From Isoetes taiwanensis (Eukaryota > Streptophyta > Lycopodiopsida > Isoetales > Isoetaceae): a stretch of 64,000 bases of DNA. Under the pieces are notes generated by a model. That model saw only the letters and a list, made by a program, of their open reading frames with translations. It was not told the origin of the DNA and made no database searches. Made by a program: the position numbers and the translations under genes. Position 1 is the first letter of the stretch; every line of letters starts with the position of its first letter. Positions 34,365 through 47,699 of the stretch are shown here, piece by piece. Where the stretch lies: positions 3,161,510 through 3,225,509 of the forward strand of contig JAJEKV010000046.1 in the NCBI GenBank assembly GCA_021234155.1, written 5' to 3'.

Positions 34365-34574
34365 AGCGTGCTAAGCTCCACATCGAAATAAGGTGGGCTG
34401 ACCCTTCGAATAATCAAGAGAGGGGTAACCAATCCTACAAGTTAGACTTGCCAACAAGACCTAAAAATCCAAAAAGTCTTCCACGTGAGTTTGGTCAAGA
34501 AGCACACCCCAATCCGCATGAAGTCCTGACACCCCAACGATGTTGGAAATGACAAGAGCAGATAGAAATAGTTC

Positions 34575-34768
34575 CAATTAATTTGATAAAGCATTCAAGA
34601 AAACAAGGAGATCTGAGTTTCTCCAATACTTGGTCAAGTGGAAACACTTGCCGGAAGACGCGACATGGGTACTTAAAAGAGATCCGGAAAAATAGCACCC
34701 ACGCTTTATGGAGCAATGGGACGGCAAGGTCATCTCCAAGAAATCGCCTCGCATGTCGATTTGTGTAG
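34575..34768 (+). pseudogene. Chromodomain of the gypsy integrase
   Basis: In the third frame, from about 34615, the sequence reads FLQYLVKWKHLPEDATWVLK and then RFMEQWDG, the chromodomain pattern (Y-LVKWK...-ATWE). Such domains steer insertion to marked chromatin. It ends at a stop just after 34760. Confidence 0.75.
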
Positions 34769-34769
34769 A

Positions 34770-35570
34770 TTAATAGCTTGCCTAGTTAGTTATAATCCAC
34801 GATGCAACCTATGAGGTAAGGGTTGCATGCGTTGTTACCGGCGATGAGATTACCACGGTGATCTCTAGGACGTGGTGTAATGGCAATGTAGGCATGGACC
34901 AGCTGTGCCGCTTTGAAAGTCTATCAGTCCCACGGAGTAGACGACCTCGAGAGATAAGAGGTCATTCAGAAAATGCATTGATAGGGAAAGCACCTCTTCA
35001 ATGCCTATGGGGAGGACTCTATCCTTCACGCTCCATATACGAGAAGGACCCTATTCTCCACGCTGGGCAACTAAAAGTGTAGGCATGAGCGCCATATAGG
35101 CATGATAGAGCGTTGTCTCCACGGCCACGATCGAAGAAGCATCATCTTCCTACGCCGGGAGATGAGCCATGCATTCATGTAGATAGATGGGGTGGTCCCC
35201 TTATAACCAAACTTATAAATAATTAAAATGGTACTAACGTAGTGTTGACCTCGCAGACCAATAGAGCGCCGAAGGCCGAGGTCGAACTATTAAGACTTGC
35301 AACACAATTTTGTTGTAATGTGTTGCAAGGAATAAAAGAGTACCCTCAAGAATAATTGTATATATAATGATAAACCGAAACATTAGGAGTTATTGTTGTA
35401 ACGACATAAGTGATAACTATTGGATTAATGTTCTATAAATATTACCTTGAGGTAATCCTATTAAAAGTACAACTATAATAATAAGTATGTCGATGCATGA
35501 GGTTGATTGCAGGTTAAGAAGATCCCAAGGTGGAGACCTACCATGATGTCATGCGGACAAAGATCAATTC
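34770..35570. other. Non-coding 3' part of the gypsy element
   Basis: No frame or repeat of note. AT-rich from 35200 to 35510, with a TATAAATA at about 35437 of unknown meaning. Confidence 0.5.
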
Positions 35571-35583
35571 AAGGTGGGGAGAA
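35571..35583 (+). other. Polypurine tract of the gypsy element
   Basis: AAGGTGGGGAGAA sits directly before TGTGACGCTCC, the LTR start. This form is common in plant gypsy elements. Confidence 0.85.
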
Positions 35584-36996
35584 TGTGACGCTCCAAGACG
35601 ATATACGGTCCCAACGGCGTATACCAGATCAAGACCGCCACGCCATTATCGCCGGGCCAATCGACGCAGTCGCCGACGATACCCAAGGGCGGCTCTAGGG
35701 GGCAATCTTTAGAAGGGTGCGCACACTTAACAATGTATGCATTTAAGACCTTTAACCCATTAAAGGTAGACCAAGGGTCATGGAAACCCTAACCCTAACT
35801 GGGAGCCTATGTAGGGTAACCAAACCCTAACTTTCCCTTTTTCGCCCACAAACCTTCCGTGTTCCAATTCGCGCGCCTAAGGAGTCAATTCCAACTCCCA
35901 CGATCTGCCCGTGCGCCCCAGCTTGTCAGATCACTCTTCAGACCGCATCCCGAAGCAGAACAGAGACATGGACGCCTTCGGATCGAGAGGAGTGAACCAG
36001 GGATTAGGTATTTGGTCGATTGAATAGCCTAAACATTATTCCAGCCTTCGAACCAGTAGGTTTAGCCTATTAAATCACCCTTAGTAGCCAAGTTGATCCT
36101 GAGATTGACTCTAACTAAAGAACCTAACTCTATGAGATAGATTAGTTCTTATTACTTATGTTGATATGATGGACGGATGCATTCTGTGGACTCATTATAT
36201 TGGGAAGGGGGGTAGAGACTTAAAGCTTAGTAGATGATGCTCCTAGCTAGTCCCTCTTAGTGCATTACTAGATTTCGGCCTGTGCATAGGAGCCACACCT
36301 GGTTGTGGGTGAAGGGGCCGACCGGGCTGATAAAGAGGTTCGTGTTCGACCCTTGAATCCATCCCTCCGTGTGTAAGGCCTACCGGGATCATTGTGACTA
36401 GGTCTAATGGCTTACCACCGTGCGGTAAGGCATGGGCTCGACAATCTGGGGGGGGTTCACCTTCCAAAGGGGTTCAAGTCGAATATGGGCAAGGGGCCCT
36501 CTAGTCACCTTGGGTCAAGATGTAGATCTCTCGGAGGGAGTGATCCCTACCCCCCCATCGGACCGGGAGATGCAACCCAGAATAGCCCCTTTGGCTATGC
36601 ACCCGGGCTGGCTACAAATGTCCCAACATTTTTCAGCCTACTCAAAAAGTGTGCACAGGAGGGGCGGATGGAGTGGACAACCCTAAGCCATGTTCTTATG
36701 CGATACCAAATCCATTGCCATGAATTCTATCTCGCAATGAACTTTCGAGACCCAAGCCGCCACCATCCCTTTGAGTCTGAGCCTTGGGTAGGATTTCCCA
36801 TATGTATTGTGCTGATCTTTGTCTATGCAGATGTTGATGTACCACCCTTGGAGGTGGATCTGTGTGTTATTGTATACTGACATGCATGTTTACGCTTCCG
36901 CAGCTAGGTAGGCCCTGAGGGAGACGGGGTAAAATGACCCCTTCATTCTTCCCACTGGGGACCCAAGAGGGTCACATATGAGTAGGGGACGTCACA
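35584..36996 (+). repeat. 3' LTR of the gypsy chromovirus (1413 bp)
   Basis: It starts TGTGACG and ends CGTCACA, a perfect 7-bp terminal inverted repeat. It lies directly after the polypurine tract. It includes a CCCTAACCCTAA telomere-like stretch at about 35787. The sequence after 36996 starts GAAGC. Confidence 0.82.
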
Positions 36997-38510
36997 GAAG
37001 CTATATATAAGTTTTCGAGGATAGTAAAAATGTTCATTGGGGCCTCTATCGCCTCTTATTCATTTCGACTATGTTATTTATGAAGGCACCTATATTTGAA
37101 ATATGACTTATGAGTGCACCTAAGGTTTTGGAATTAAATCAAATTCCCCTAGAACTGCATGTATGCTATATATTTGTATTGGATAAGCGTATATGGAGTC
37201 TGGAATTGTGGTATATCTAGTGAAAAAATTAGTATATTGGGCCATCCGTTATCAGCCAAGGTGGTATCACCAGCTAAAAAGTGGTATAATCAGCCAAAAA
37301 ACCAGGCGCAATATTGCACGGCTAGATTAAAATCTTTGATCAAATGATTCTTGCTACTCTATGGACCACTTAATCTGCTTCGAAAAGCATTCCAATAGCT
37401 TTGCTTACCTCTTTAATGTGCACTTATGAAAAAAGAAAGAGACTTGAGGTAAAATAAAGTTAAATTGATCAAGAAATGGCCCAAAACAGTTAGTTTTTTG
37501 CTGGAAACCTCGAAGTGCTAAGTGGATTCCAGATGTACCGCCAGATACAAACATCTTGTCATATGCAAGACGCTACTTGGATGAAAAAAAGAAGTTTCTT
37601 AGGGTGGACCTACAGTCTGCTGTAAGGAATGATTCGCCCTGTTGTGTTTGATGCTATATGGTTAAACTTTGGGCTTTTTGCCACTTTGTGGAGTCTAGGG
37701 ATGACTAAAAAAAAATTCCATTCATCCTAATATTATAGAAGTTTTCTACCTACTTTGTGAGATGATGACATGGAATGATTCAAAAGGAGTTCGATAAACA
37801 ATTAGTTCAATGATATAAATAATCACAGTAGCTCAAAAAATTCGAAGCTTACAACCTTGAATGATTGGACCAAAGTTGTATTACATTAAAGTGGGTCTCA
37901 TGTGATTTCCACTTTCTTTTGGAACCCTCTTATTTCTAACGAAAAGGATGTCCAAAGCATATTGGGGCTTATTTTGACATTGGAAATAAGAGAATCCATC
38001 TACCAAACTATTTCGACACTTTTTCTCGAATGGATAGACGAGAAATCACAAACTCCAACGAAAATTAAGAAATTTTTTTACTTAATCACTACAAAGTGCT
38101 AGTTTTGAAAATGGGTTCATTACAAATTATTTTACAATGGATGAAGAGACCATGGCAGCCATACTGCCACAACGATTACACTCTCTTCACATACGGATCA
38201 CCTAATGGGAACAACCTTTGAAGCACCCTCCGACCTGTGCCAAGCCACAACAGTGACTTGAGATGATAGAAATCTTTACGAGGAGGTGCTTCAAAGCAGT
38301 ATTTAATTAATTGGAGAGAATAACACAATTGTGAGAATGTTAAGCATAGCTAATTTGCTCAACCACAAATACTTTCACCTACTTCTTAAGTCCAAGATAC
38401 ATGATTATGCATGATACATATAGCCATACAAATTATGCATGATACTTGTACATGCCCAATAATGGTGCTACAATCTACACAAATAATTCACATCAATAAT
38501 TTTACGACTA
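36997..38510. other. No gene recognised; one perfect 12-bp inverted repeat
   Basis: AT-rich DNA. CTTTGAAGCACC (38216-38227) and GGTGCTTCAAAG (38285-38296) could form an 81-nt stem-loop. Confidence 0.45.
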
Positions 38511-38511
38511 T

Positions 38512-38815
38512 AAGAACAGCTCCATTCGGTGGTAGAAGTCATTTATCTGCCATGGCTTATTTGCCTACTCGTCAAGAGCACATCGAATCCATTACTTGCT
38601 CTATGAGCTACAATGATATTGTTGGATGTGCACTAAGAGGTGTCCTCCTTGATCCCTACCTGCAATCCAAAGCTAATGGTTGTGAGTATGATTGCCCTGG
38701 GCTTCATCGTGTTGTGATCCACCTTGTTTGGCTTCCTGAGCACCATACCTACGAGCTGAATGGGATCACCTTAGCAGGTGTTGATAGTGAATCATTGACT
38801 ATATGCCATCAATAA
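38512..38815 (+). CDS. Hypothetical open frame
   Basis: The frame reads to a stop at 38815 with MAYLPTRQEHIESITCSMSY and HRVVIHLVWLPEHHTYELNG. The composition looks protein-like, but no domain is recognised. It could be one exon of a broken gene. No splice sites are certain. Confidence 0.25.
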
Positions 38816-38929
38816 TGTGTGTTAAAGATGTAAGGACATATAAGCACCTATTAAAGATGTAAGGATATATAAGCATAATGAATAGAAATTGATTTATCGA
38901 ACCTGGGTAACTTGTTCAAGTGTCGTCAT

Positions 38930-39800
38930 CACCTTCAGTTGCCTCTTTAGCCAATAGTTCCTGCAGCTGGACACCTACATTTGTTGGGATTATTGTGAAC
39001 AATGGCTTGAGCTCAACTGACCAACGGTTTTGAGAGGCTGATAGCATGATCTATCATTAGGATTTGGCCTCCACTTTTTATGCCAACAATCCCGATATTG
39101 TTGAGCATATGTAGTACCTTTCCATGCCACTGGCTCCCACTAAGACACAAGAACCTCTCTATAATGTGGAAGATTAGGGTCTTGTACAAGGTTCTCTTCT
39201 GCATACGCTAAATCTCATCCTGCTTGCAAATGACATGATTCTTGCTGAGGCATCCTTTTTGCTGATTTGGGAAATCAATACTAATCTTGTGTTTAGGCTT
39301 TCTTTTTGGAAATTTCTTGCACAGAGTGGTTGTCTAAAGCAACCTGGAGGTTCGAAGTCATTGAGGTTGGAGGTTTGCGAGGAACACCTTCAAGAGTGAC
39401 CTTAATCATCTTGTTAGGATCATTAATTGCTTTCTTAACTAAGTCTACGGTTCTGTAAGTAATGAAGGCAAAGCCTCTATAAAAATTGAAGGCACATTAA
39501 AAGAATTATTAACACACGTCTTGGACACATCTTGGATAATATAATACTGCACACATGTTGTATGACATACCGAGATTTGCTTGTGTTTTTTTATCATATG
39601 CAACTGCTCCGTCCCCAATCTCGCCATACTGGGAGAAAATATCCAATAAAGCCTCATTTGAAGTTTCATAAGACAATCCGCCAATATAAAGCTTTCGTTG
39701 TACCTGATCAGTTGATGTTGGCCAAGTTGCAGTGCCAGTTGATGCCACATTGCATACAGTATTCCTGTCCTGGAACATGATGCATCCAAGGAAGACACAT
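38930..39800 (-). pseudogene. RRM RNA-binding protein remnant (UBA2-like)
   Basis: The right-hand exon encodes RKLYIGGLSYETSNEALLDI followed by FSQYGEIGDGAVAYDK, an RNP2-bearing RRM start close to plant UBP1-associated (UBA2) proteins. A consensus donor (CG|GTATGT) follows at about 39570. The left-hand exon starts after TTTTTATAG at about 39485 and reads GFAFITYRTVDLVKKAI, the RNP1 half. The two halves are out of frame by one base in a seven-T run (39586-39592, A-run on the coding strand). A later stretch, ELKPLFTIIPTNVGVQLQEL (about 38945-39005), may be its C-terminus. It is probably a pseudogene, unless the homopolymer is a sequencing error. Confidence 0.6.
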
Positions 39801-39924
39801 TAATCTAACTCCAAAACAAAACCTCATCATATACGTACATCTATTTGTTTGCTTGGTTCCTTCAATGCACGTTGTGCAGAAACCATGTGCTTGAACATGA
39901 TAAATCCAAATCCCCATGGGACAC

Positions 39925-40031
39925 ATTCATTTTACTGGCCCCCCTCTGATGTGGCACAAATCTAGGCAACACAATCTGCAAAATCAAGGGCTGAGATCTG
40001 TGTACATCAGAGAGGGACCAGTAAAACGAAT
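39925..40031. mobile_element. 107-bp MITE with 28-bp inverted ends
   Basis: 39925-39952 and 40004-40031 are inverted repeats of each other with about four mismatches (left: ATTCATTTTACTGGCC...; right reversed: ATTCGTTTTACTGGTC...). The interior is about 50 bp. The flanks give no clear target duplication. Confidence 0.75.
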
Positions 40032-43000
40032 TCTAGCCTTGGAAGCATTTTAATTCCAATATTATTTTTCCTCTTGTTTAGATATTAGCCTGCCTGCCGC
40101 ACTTATCTTTTATGTGCTCCAAGATTTGGGGTCTAATGTGAATAAAGTCACTGGTAAAATGAAAGTGCAAGGAGTACTAAGTGATAGAATTTTACTTTTA
40201 AGGTTTTCGAAATGGAAGGCTATCCTTAGAAATGTTTTAAATCCAATATTATTTTGCCTCTCTTATTCCTCTGCATTACCACCCCTGAGGAAATAAATGG
40301 AATTCATTATGCCGTCTGTAGATCTTGAACATCATGCTCTAACCTATGAATTTGCCATCCCTCTGTTATGGCTTTTCATAGATGTTTTGTTTTTTAGGCA
40401 ATATACAATGTTAGAAAATAATTTATTTTTCTATGTTCTTAGCTACATCATTCGATACAAAGTAATGGGCGGGTAAACTATTGTTATTACACATTTGAGC
40501 GATCCTTCCAACTTAACAAAACTTATAGATTCATATTGGTAGTGTTCCCTTCCCTTCTCTTTTTTGTGATCACACATTTACGCAAAATAAAAAGCAATTC
40601 TCACCCTTACAAACCATACAAGAACCACCTAACCTCCCCAAGCCTGCATTACCACTAGATTTCCTTTTATAATTTTGTAGTTATAAGGGTATCTATTTGG
40701 GAATAACTAATCAATGCTTCTGTTACTTACAAACAATGTGATAACTTATTCAAATACTGTGATAGGTTAAAGATACATAAGTGCTTGAGAGATTGCAAGG
40801 ATATACTGCCGTTGTTGAAGAAGCTCAAGGATTTTTTGAATCTAGTGCTCCATTTTGCTAGTTGTGTGAGACCAAAGAGTGTTCCCTGTACCCAATTCAC
40901 CATTATCTGTTCATTACAATGTCACATTGGTTTAGGCTATTGTGCCCAAATAGCTTTTTCTTTGCCATTATCATAGAATAGAATAGAATAGAGAGAGGGA
41001 TTGTCTCATATACACAAGTTCTGGATGTTAAAGAGGCAAATGGTTTGAACATGGGCCTCTGGTATCATACAATTTTCTTGTGTATAGGAATAATTTCTTC
41101 TCATAAAGAGCAAACTACAACAACATTATTTTTTTTTCTTGTGTTGTTTTCCTTGGATGCATGTATCTTTAATATTGTTTGCTGTCATTCTTTTGGTAGC
41201 GCTATGATCTTGCGTTGCTTATAATAAGGTGGTAGAAAGCACATCAAGAATTAATGAGTGCGGCAATGAAGTAAAACCAAGTATGTCTAGGCAACAAAGG
41301 TCTTGCAAGTGACTCTAGGCCTTTGGAAACATTTGATGGCTGATCACTTTAAGCAGATCCAAGCTGTTACTAATATAAGGCACACCATATTATAACGTCT
41401 GTGTCGAACCAAGGAAATACTATTATGACAGACATATGCTTTTGTCCCTATTTTTGTGTTGGCAAATCAGAATCTAAATAATGTAATGGACCCTTATTTC
41501 CAAGTGGCATGATCTTTACATTTTCTAGACATTGCTAGCATTGGCAGAACCTTTGAGCCGACAAGACGAACTTACCATCTCTGGTTCATTAAGACATGAT
41601 CTTGCATGTTTGCAGACTTTATCTCGAGTCATGATCTTGCATGGTGGCGATGATTAATAAAACACGGAGTAAATGTAATATGCACTTTTAAATCTAGTAA
41701 TAATTTCGTAGTGCATAGCAATTTTAAGAAGTCAATTGAGTAATTTTGTATGTTGCCATAATGCTTGATACTTCTGATATGGCTTTATAGCAGAAAAGGC
41801 TAAGATCTGAACTTCATTGCGCAAGAAACTTCAACAAGACTCTCTTTTGTATTAACAAACTCGGGCGCGACGACATAGAAACAAGAGAAGAAAAAATTAC
41901 GAGAAGCGGATATGGAGAAAATAGAAGTTTAGAAGGAAAAAAGAGAGTTTGCGAGAAGATCAACGATTGGATTTTGAAGGTGTTGCATTGCACATAGCAA
42001 CATAGGGGACACCATGTTGAGAGTTACGTTCAATTGTTCTATGTATCTACTTCCGCCAAGTTATATTCTAGGTTATATGATGTGTAATGGCAAGGATACA
42101 ATGCATGTGCTTGACGTGAGAGAATGGAACGACATATCTATTATGTGTGATGTCAGTTTTGTAATGTTACATACATGCCTGTGGGCTCAGAAACATTCTA
42201 TACCTAGGCAGACTTTGATCCAAATCAAATGGCCAACAAACATGTTCACGTCGTTGTCACGTGCCCAACTATTTTTGCAATGTGACTCAAACTTTAATTA
42301 ATGTTTACATTTTCAAAAGTTATCAAATAATAAATAATAATCATGAGTATGGAACTTATACCTAAGTATGGCATTCAAAAACTATAATCAAATCAACATA
42401 ATCGTGATGTAATTTCTGTAAAAAGTAATTTCTGGGTGGTTATGGCTTAACCGATCCTTCTTCGATGGCCGTTCTGGACCGTTGCCTAGGTTAGAGCAGA
42501 AGATGCTCCACAAAGGTATGGATCGACGCCTTATGATGCTCCACAAAAATAAGTCAGGGTTTTGTTAGCTCTATTTATCGTAGCTCTATTTCAGCCTTAA
42601 TTAAGATCACATTCAAGATCATGGTTCCCGGCATCACAGGATAATTTGAGTTGGATGTGGTTTAAGCCATTTGATCATGACCTAGAATACTGTTTTCAAA
42701 ATTCAATGGCCGTTCTGGACCGTCGCCTAGGTTAGATCAGAACATGACGTCCTGGCATTTGAGACGTGAGTTACCCTGCCATGCCATTTGCATTTCGGGT
42801 TCTCACTTTGGTATGGACCAACATGTCTGTTTGCCAGAGTTTGCTCTGTAATCTGGTGCAAGTTGATATTTAGATGTGGTGGGGTCAGTTCTAGCTGCAA
42901 AGGCACGTGCAATGCATTCTTTAGTAAAAACCTCTGCATGACATGATTAAAACTTTTATCTGATGAACAGGGCCTGAGTGATAATTTCTCTGGTGCTAGC

Positions 43001-44100
43001 CTTTATATGGCAATTATACAGTCTATAGCTTTTAATTCGTCAACACAAAGGTATGCCGGTCTGTATGTCTCTTAAGTTGCCGGCTGCCTTCAATGCGTCA
43101 AATAAGAAGGGACGATTTGAACTCAATGCATCAGCATATGGCTATGACTCTTTTACATTAATTATTGGAATTTGAAAGACCAAAACGTCCCCCTTTCCTA
43201 TGATGTAGGACAATAATGGTAGTCAATCCAAATTTTGATCTACGTACTTGCTGCTGAGGTGTTGCAGAACCAAAAATTCTATATGAAAATGCAGCATTGT
43301 GTATCACTAATGTGGCCACTCATCGCTCCTTCAGCCTGCCATTTCCTTCCTAGGTTTATCTTAATCAATTATTATCAGCACATAATGTTGCAAACTGGTA
43401 AAGAACGTATATGTGCTGGCACAAGATCAATTATTGGTTCGTCTTTGAGGTTATGACTCTGCATATTACTTTGTAAGCCTCCTATCTTTACTTAGATTAT
43501 AGGGTCTGTGATTATACTCAGTATAATAGTGTACCTCTGCATAGGCATCCTCTAAACTAGTGGCTAGACATAGGCATCCTCTAAACTAGTGGCTAGATGG
43601 AGTATTATAGTTTGGCAGCTTCCCAATTCCAGGCAATTGCATCAGAATATATTTGTCATGTTTAGGGCTGTGCATATGCTCAGTATAATAGGATACCTCT
43701 GCATAGGGATCCTCTAAACTGTTGACTAATCTTCCCAAGAGTGCGGATGCAATAGAATTGACAATTCCTCTTTGGAACAGTCAACTATCCATTTGGCATT
43801 ATTTAATTTGTTTGTTTGAAATTATTTTCTCGGTTTAGGCTTAGCGTGATTTAGCTGAATTATGTTGAAAATTAGTTGCTTGTGTCCTTTCAAGAAAGTC
43901 TCGTTGCTTCCAACTTCAAGAAAGTCATGTAGTGGACCCTCAGCCTGCCGTAACCTGTTGCAGTCTTGTCTGCTAATTTTCTTCGTATTTTGTTTGGTGG
44001 GTAATGCCTAACTATCTAGTTCTTTTTTATTGTAACTTCAATTTTTAAGATACTTGTTTGAGGATTTCGTATTATGCTTATAGACGATATCATGTTACGC
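40032..44100. other. No gene recognised
   Basis: Mostly AT-rich DNA with short frames of no recognised type. It holds a direct repeat, TGGCCGTTCTGGACCGT with GCCTAGGTTAGA, at about 42464 and 42708. A 28-bp tandem copy of CATAGGCATCCTCTAAACTA lies at about 43541 and 43569, with a third related copy near 43698. Confidence 0.5.
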
Positions 44101-44106
44101 ATATGT

Positions 44107-44199
44107 AGGTTTTTGCGGGCAGCTTAATTGGGTGGAAGGATTATCTCCTAAGGGTCTTTATTCTGGTTTAAATGGAAACCTTGCTGGAGTTCTACCGTA
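44107..44199 (+). other. Exon-like segment
   Basis: An acceptor-like ATATGTAG precedes an open stretch whose frame reads GQLNWVEGLSPKGLYSGLNG followed by NLAGVLP. It ends at CC|GTAAGT. The composition is protein-like and both splice signals fit, but no family is recognised and no partner exon was found. Confidence 0.3.
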
Positions 44200-47100
44200 A
44201 GTCTTTCTTGTTTATTTACAGGTTGTAAATTTCCATAAAAAACTCTATTTTACTTTGTATCAAAGGCATGACCGTACGAAGAATCATAATATTTTAGACA
44301 ACTTATGAAACAAAGCAAACAATTGTTAGGACTGCTAAGAGCATCCACACATCAGCATGAATTTTTGGTGCTTATGACAAGCAGGTTTGCGAATGCATCA
44401 TATTTTGCTCGAATGTTTAAGCATGAACGCAAGGGAAGGAGGCACAGAGAAGCAGGACCTTAAGTGAAGTTATTTATGCCCTTCAGAACTTCGTAGGAAG
44501 TAAAGGATCATAGATGGCACAGGCGAGTGCTATTCTATCAGGGGTTCAGAGGGGCCTTACATCCTATGCCTGGAGGCAATTGAACTTGACTAACTAATTG
44601 GTTGTGTACGAACCTGTCAAGCAGAAGCTACTCAAAAAATTTCCAGAGAATTTTAGTTCAATTGCTGGTTCGAACCTCTTGTGTTTTCCTGTCATTACAT
44701 AGTTTAGTACATTGGAACTTGGTAAAACTGGCCATTGAAACCAATACATGATTTAAATTGAAATTCTAGTAAGAAAAGAAACACATATACAATAACCATG
44801 GTATATGATGAAAACAACAAAAATTGAGGGCCCAGTACAAGTGCATAGTACAACTACATACAGTCCCAGATATGGTGATATGCTTGCACACACTGTTTAC
44901 TACGAGCAATGGTACAGATTTATGTAGATGAGACTGAGATGCTGGTTTCTAGTGGGCAGAGAGGATAAGTTGCTCCTCAATAGTACAGAAATGGTCGAGA
45001 GAAACGGCCTCTCAGCCATACAGTCCATTCTCTCAGCCATACAGTCCAACAATGCAATGAGAACATCAATGCTTTGTGAGGGAGATGTCTAAAGATTATT
45101 TACATTTAACTTTAGCTTGTCTCGTTGGGAGTTATGACGATGCATATTGCTTTTTTCAGAACTTGAGCATGGAGCGACTTGCTATTGCTGAAAGTTTACG
45201 AAAACATAAGAGTAAGAAGTAAGAATTCATTGTTGTAGGGGTTTAATTGATGAAGGCTATCATTGTTTTGATTCTATGTTACAAGATTATCTCTTTAGAC
45301 CACTAGCAGATCATTGCAGATGCATTCTTTTGCTTTTAAGCAGAGCATGGCAAATAGATGAACTTTTTAATAAAATACCAATAGAGCCTGATTTGGTGAG
45401 TTGGGCTGAATTCTTAGGGTGTTTTGAGTGTCACGAGAAGAATGCACCTTAGATCATATGTTTGATGAATTCTGGGCAGATAAGAAACAATTCGTATGAA
45501 TTATTTGGAGTTCTATGATAAACAAATAAAAAAAGGATTCGGTCAATTAACGATCATCTTCAGGAAGGCAAGTTGCTTGCTGCTTATGGAAGTCAGGCTT
45601 GTTTCAATAAATTAAGATCATGAATGATATTAGGCTGTGCCATTGGTTTAGTGGCTGTGTTTCCAGCTCAAGGATTATCCAGAAATAAGATTGCATACTC
45701 TCTGTGTCTCTAACTGCCAACTGTGGCAGGTTATGAGAGATCAAACAGAATACTTGACGAAGAATTCTAGAAAGGAAGGAGGTGGCATTACAGTTTGATA
45801 TTTAAATTTTGGGGTGTCAAATCATTTCATAAAATCATTACAAGAGTCTTGTTGGAGACTTTAATGCTTGTACTAGAACTTGAAAATCTAAGGTCGATCT
45901 AGAACTTGAAAGTTCTATTTTAAACAAGCCACTTTTTGAAGGGAAATTTATTGACTTCCTAGACTGAGGAAAAAATATGTCTTCTGGGGCGTGGGGTTCA
46001 ATTATCCAATCTCTTTTTTTTAGGTGCCTTACTGCAGCTGTTTAATCTAACTTTCACGAACAACGTACACAATGAATCTTTGTCACTTCTTCATAGTAAA
46101 TTTTATGTTTATGAAATCAGAGCTTTCCTAATACGCACTTTCAAATGCCAAGTATAATGATTTCAGACTTAATCGTACTCAATTATAAGTCGTAGAACTC
46201 TTGTATTTCGCCAGGGAACTAGAGGTCTTTTAGCTTTGGAGTAACAGATCAAGAAAATCAAGGAATTGCGTACTCCTATGTGGTGTAAGAGAATCATCTT
46301 CTCCACATGGTCTAAGAGAATCATCTTCTCCACATGATGGGCTGATGGCACTTTGGTTACAAATGGGATGCAAGGACATCCCATATTTTGATACGTCACC
46401 ATATTAAAACATATTCTACTTGTCAGCGATTTGTACATGGTTCTCCATGCTCGATCTCGTAACTTATATCCTACAAGAAATTTGCGAACACCTCTCTTTC
46501 ACGGCCCCATCTGTATGGAACTGATTCAGCAAAGAAACTTGTTTGCAAGTCCTTCTATTGACTCACTCATGAAATTTTGTTTGGCGGCAGGATACTTGTA
46601 GTTGATATAGTTATATGCCCTGTGTTTCGAATATATAGTTTAGATGAGGGGCGAATTTAAATGTGCAGTTAGAATTGCATTTAACTAACTTTACAAAGGT
46701 TTCGGTTCATAGGAACCAATCTACCTAGGTCAAATTCCTCAATTCATGGGAACTAGTCCAAAGAAGATGGATGAGATTCTAGCATAAAATTGTGCACGAG
46801 GATGTCTTCAATGTATGCAATGACATTTGACTTCCTTAAAAAGCAGTCCTTGCTTTAAAGATTTCAAAGAGCTTTTTCAAAGCAAATTTGACAATATTTG
46901 ACAGTTTGAATGCTTCAAGTGCTTTGGTTTGCTAAAATTTTAAGAAATAAAACTGCCTGTAATTCGTAAAACCCAACTCCGCCATCCACGGTACCATTGG
47001 GGCTGAAAGTAGCCGACATGGCTTCTACGTTTAGAATAGGTTTTCCATGTCCTATTGAATAAAGGCTATTTTTGTTTAATTAGATCTATTACTTTGCACA

Positions 47101-47690
47101 CTTTCACATTTCAAATTCCTAAATAGTGTTCCTAGGTATTGTATTAAGCATGCCTGATCTTATATCATTGTTATTAACCGAAACTTGATAAGATTTATCA
47201 AAAGATAAAACCAGAGACGTTGGATAATGCATGCTTTATTACCAAGAAGCTTTTTTTTTTTAAGAACCAGACAAAAATATTTTTCAAGCATGTCACAACA
47301 ACCTAGATACCATCACTAGAAGTCCATGCTGAAAGGGTCAGGCTCTCAAGCTAGTAAAAGCTGTTTACAATTTCTAAAACCTTGTAGACGTTCAAAATTC
47401 AATTTATCTTGAGCAACTATCTGTTTAATTGGCAATCATAAATCCAGCAAAAACCTATACAGATATAGGCAATGAGTTAGGCATGTAACATCATATAACT
47501 AAGCATCTCTTTAAGGTCCTAAAAAAAACCCTATGTTCTTATTTTGGGAAGCAAAAGTTCATCCTAATAAAATAGTATTTGAAGATAAAGCATAAATAAA
47601 TCATAAATCCAAGGTCAAAAGTAGTGGTTCGTCCATAATCCATACACATAATCAAGAAGGGGAGGGACCTTCACGCTACGTTTGCTGCCC
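44200..47690. other. No gene recognised
   Basis: Contains a 27-bp tandem duplication, GAGAATCATCTTCTCCACATG (46283-46309, 46310-46336), and a 20-bp one at about 45016-45046 (TCTCAGCCATACAGTCCA). Otherwise anonymous. Confidence 0.5.
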
Positions 47691-47699
47691 AGAACGTTT

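Larger units (their letters stand above)
30111..36996 (+). mobile_element. Degraded Ty3/gypsy chromovirus with 3' LTR
   Basis: The order gag, protease, RT, RNase H, integrase, chromodomain, polypurine tract, LTR is that of plant chromoviruses. The coding parts are full of frameshifts and stops. The 3' LTR is complete (35584-36996), but no matching 5' LTR or primer site is seen upstream as far as 27.1 kb. That end was lost, or lies beyond the nested LINE. About 800 bp of non-coding sequence lies between the chromodomain and the polypurine tract. Confidence 0.85.

Noticed and set aside
35780-35830. CCCTAACCCTAAC as an interstitial telomere
   Set aside because: Only two units, inside an LTR. 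More likely a chance match or a promoter telo-box.
38216-38296. Possible microRNA precursor
   Set aside because: Only about 12 bp pair perfectly and the stem does not extend enough for a plant microRNA.
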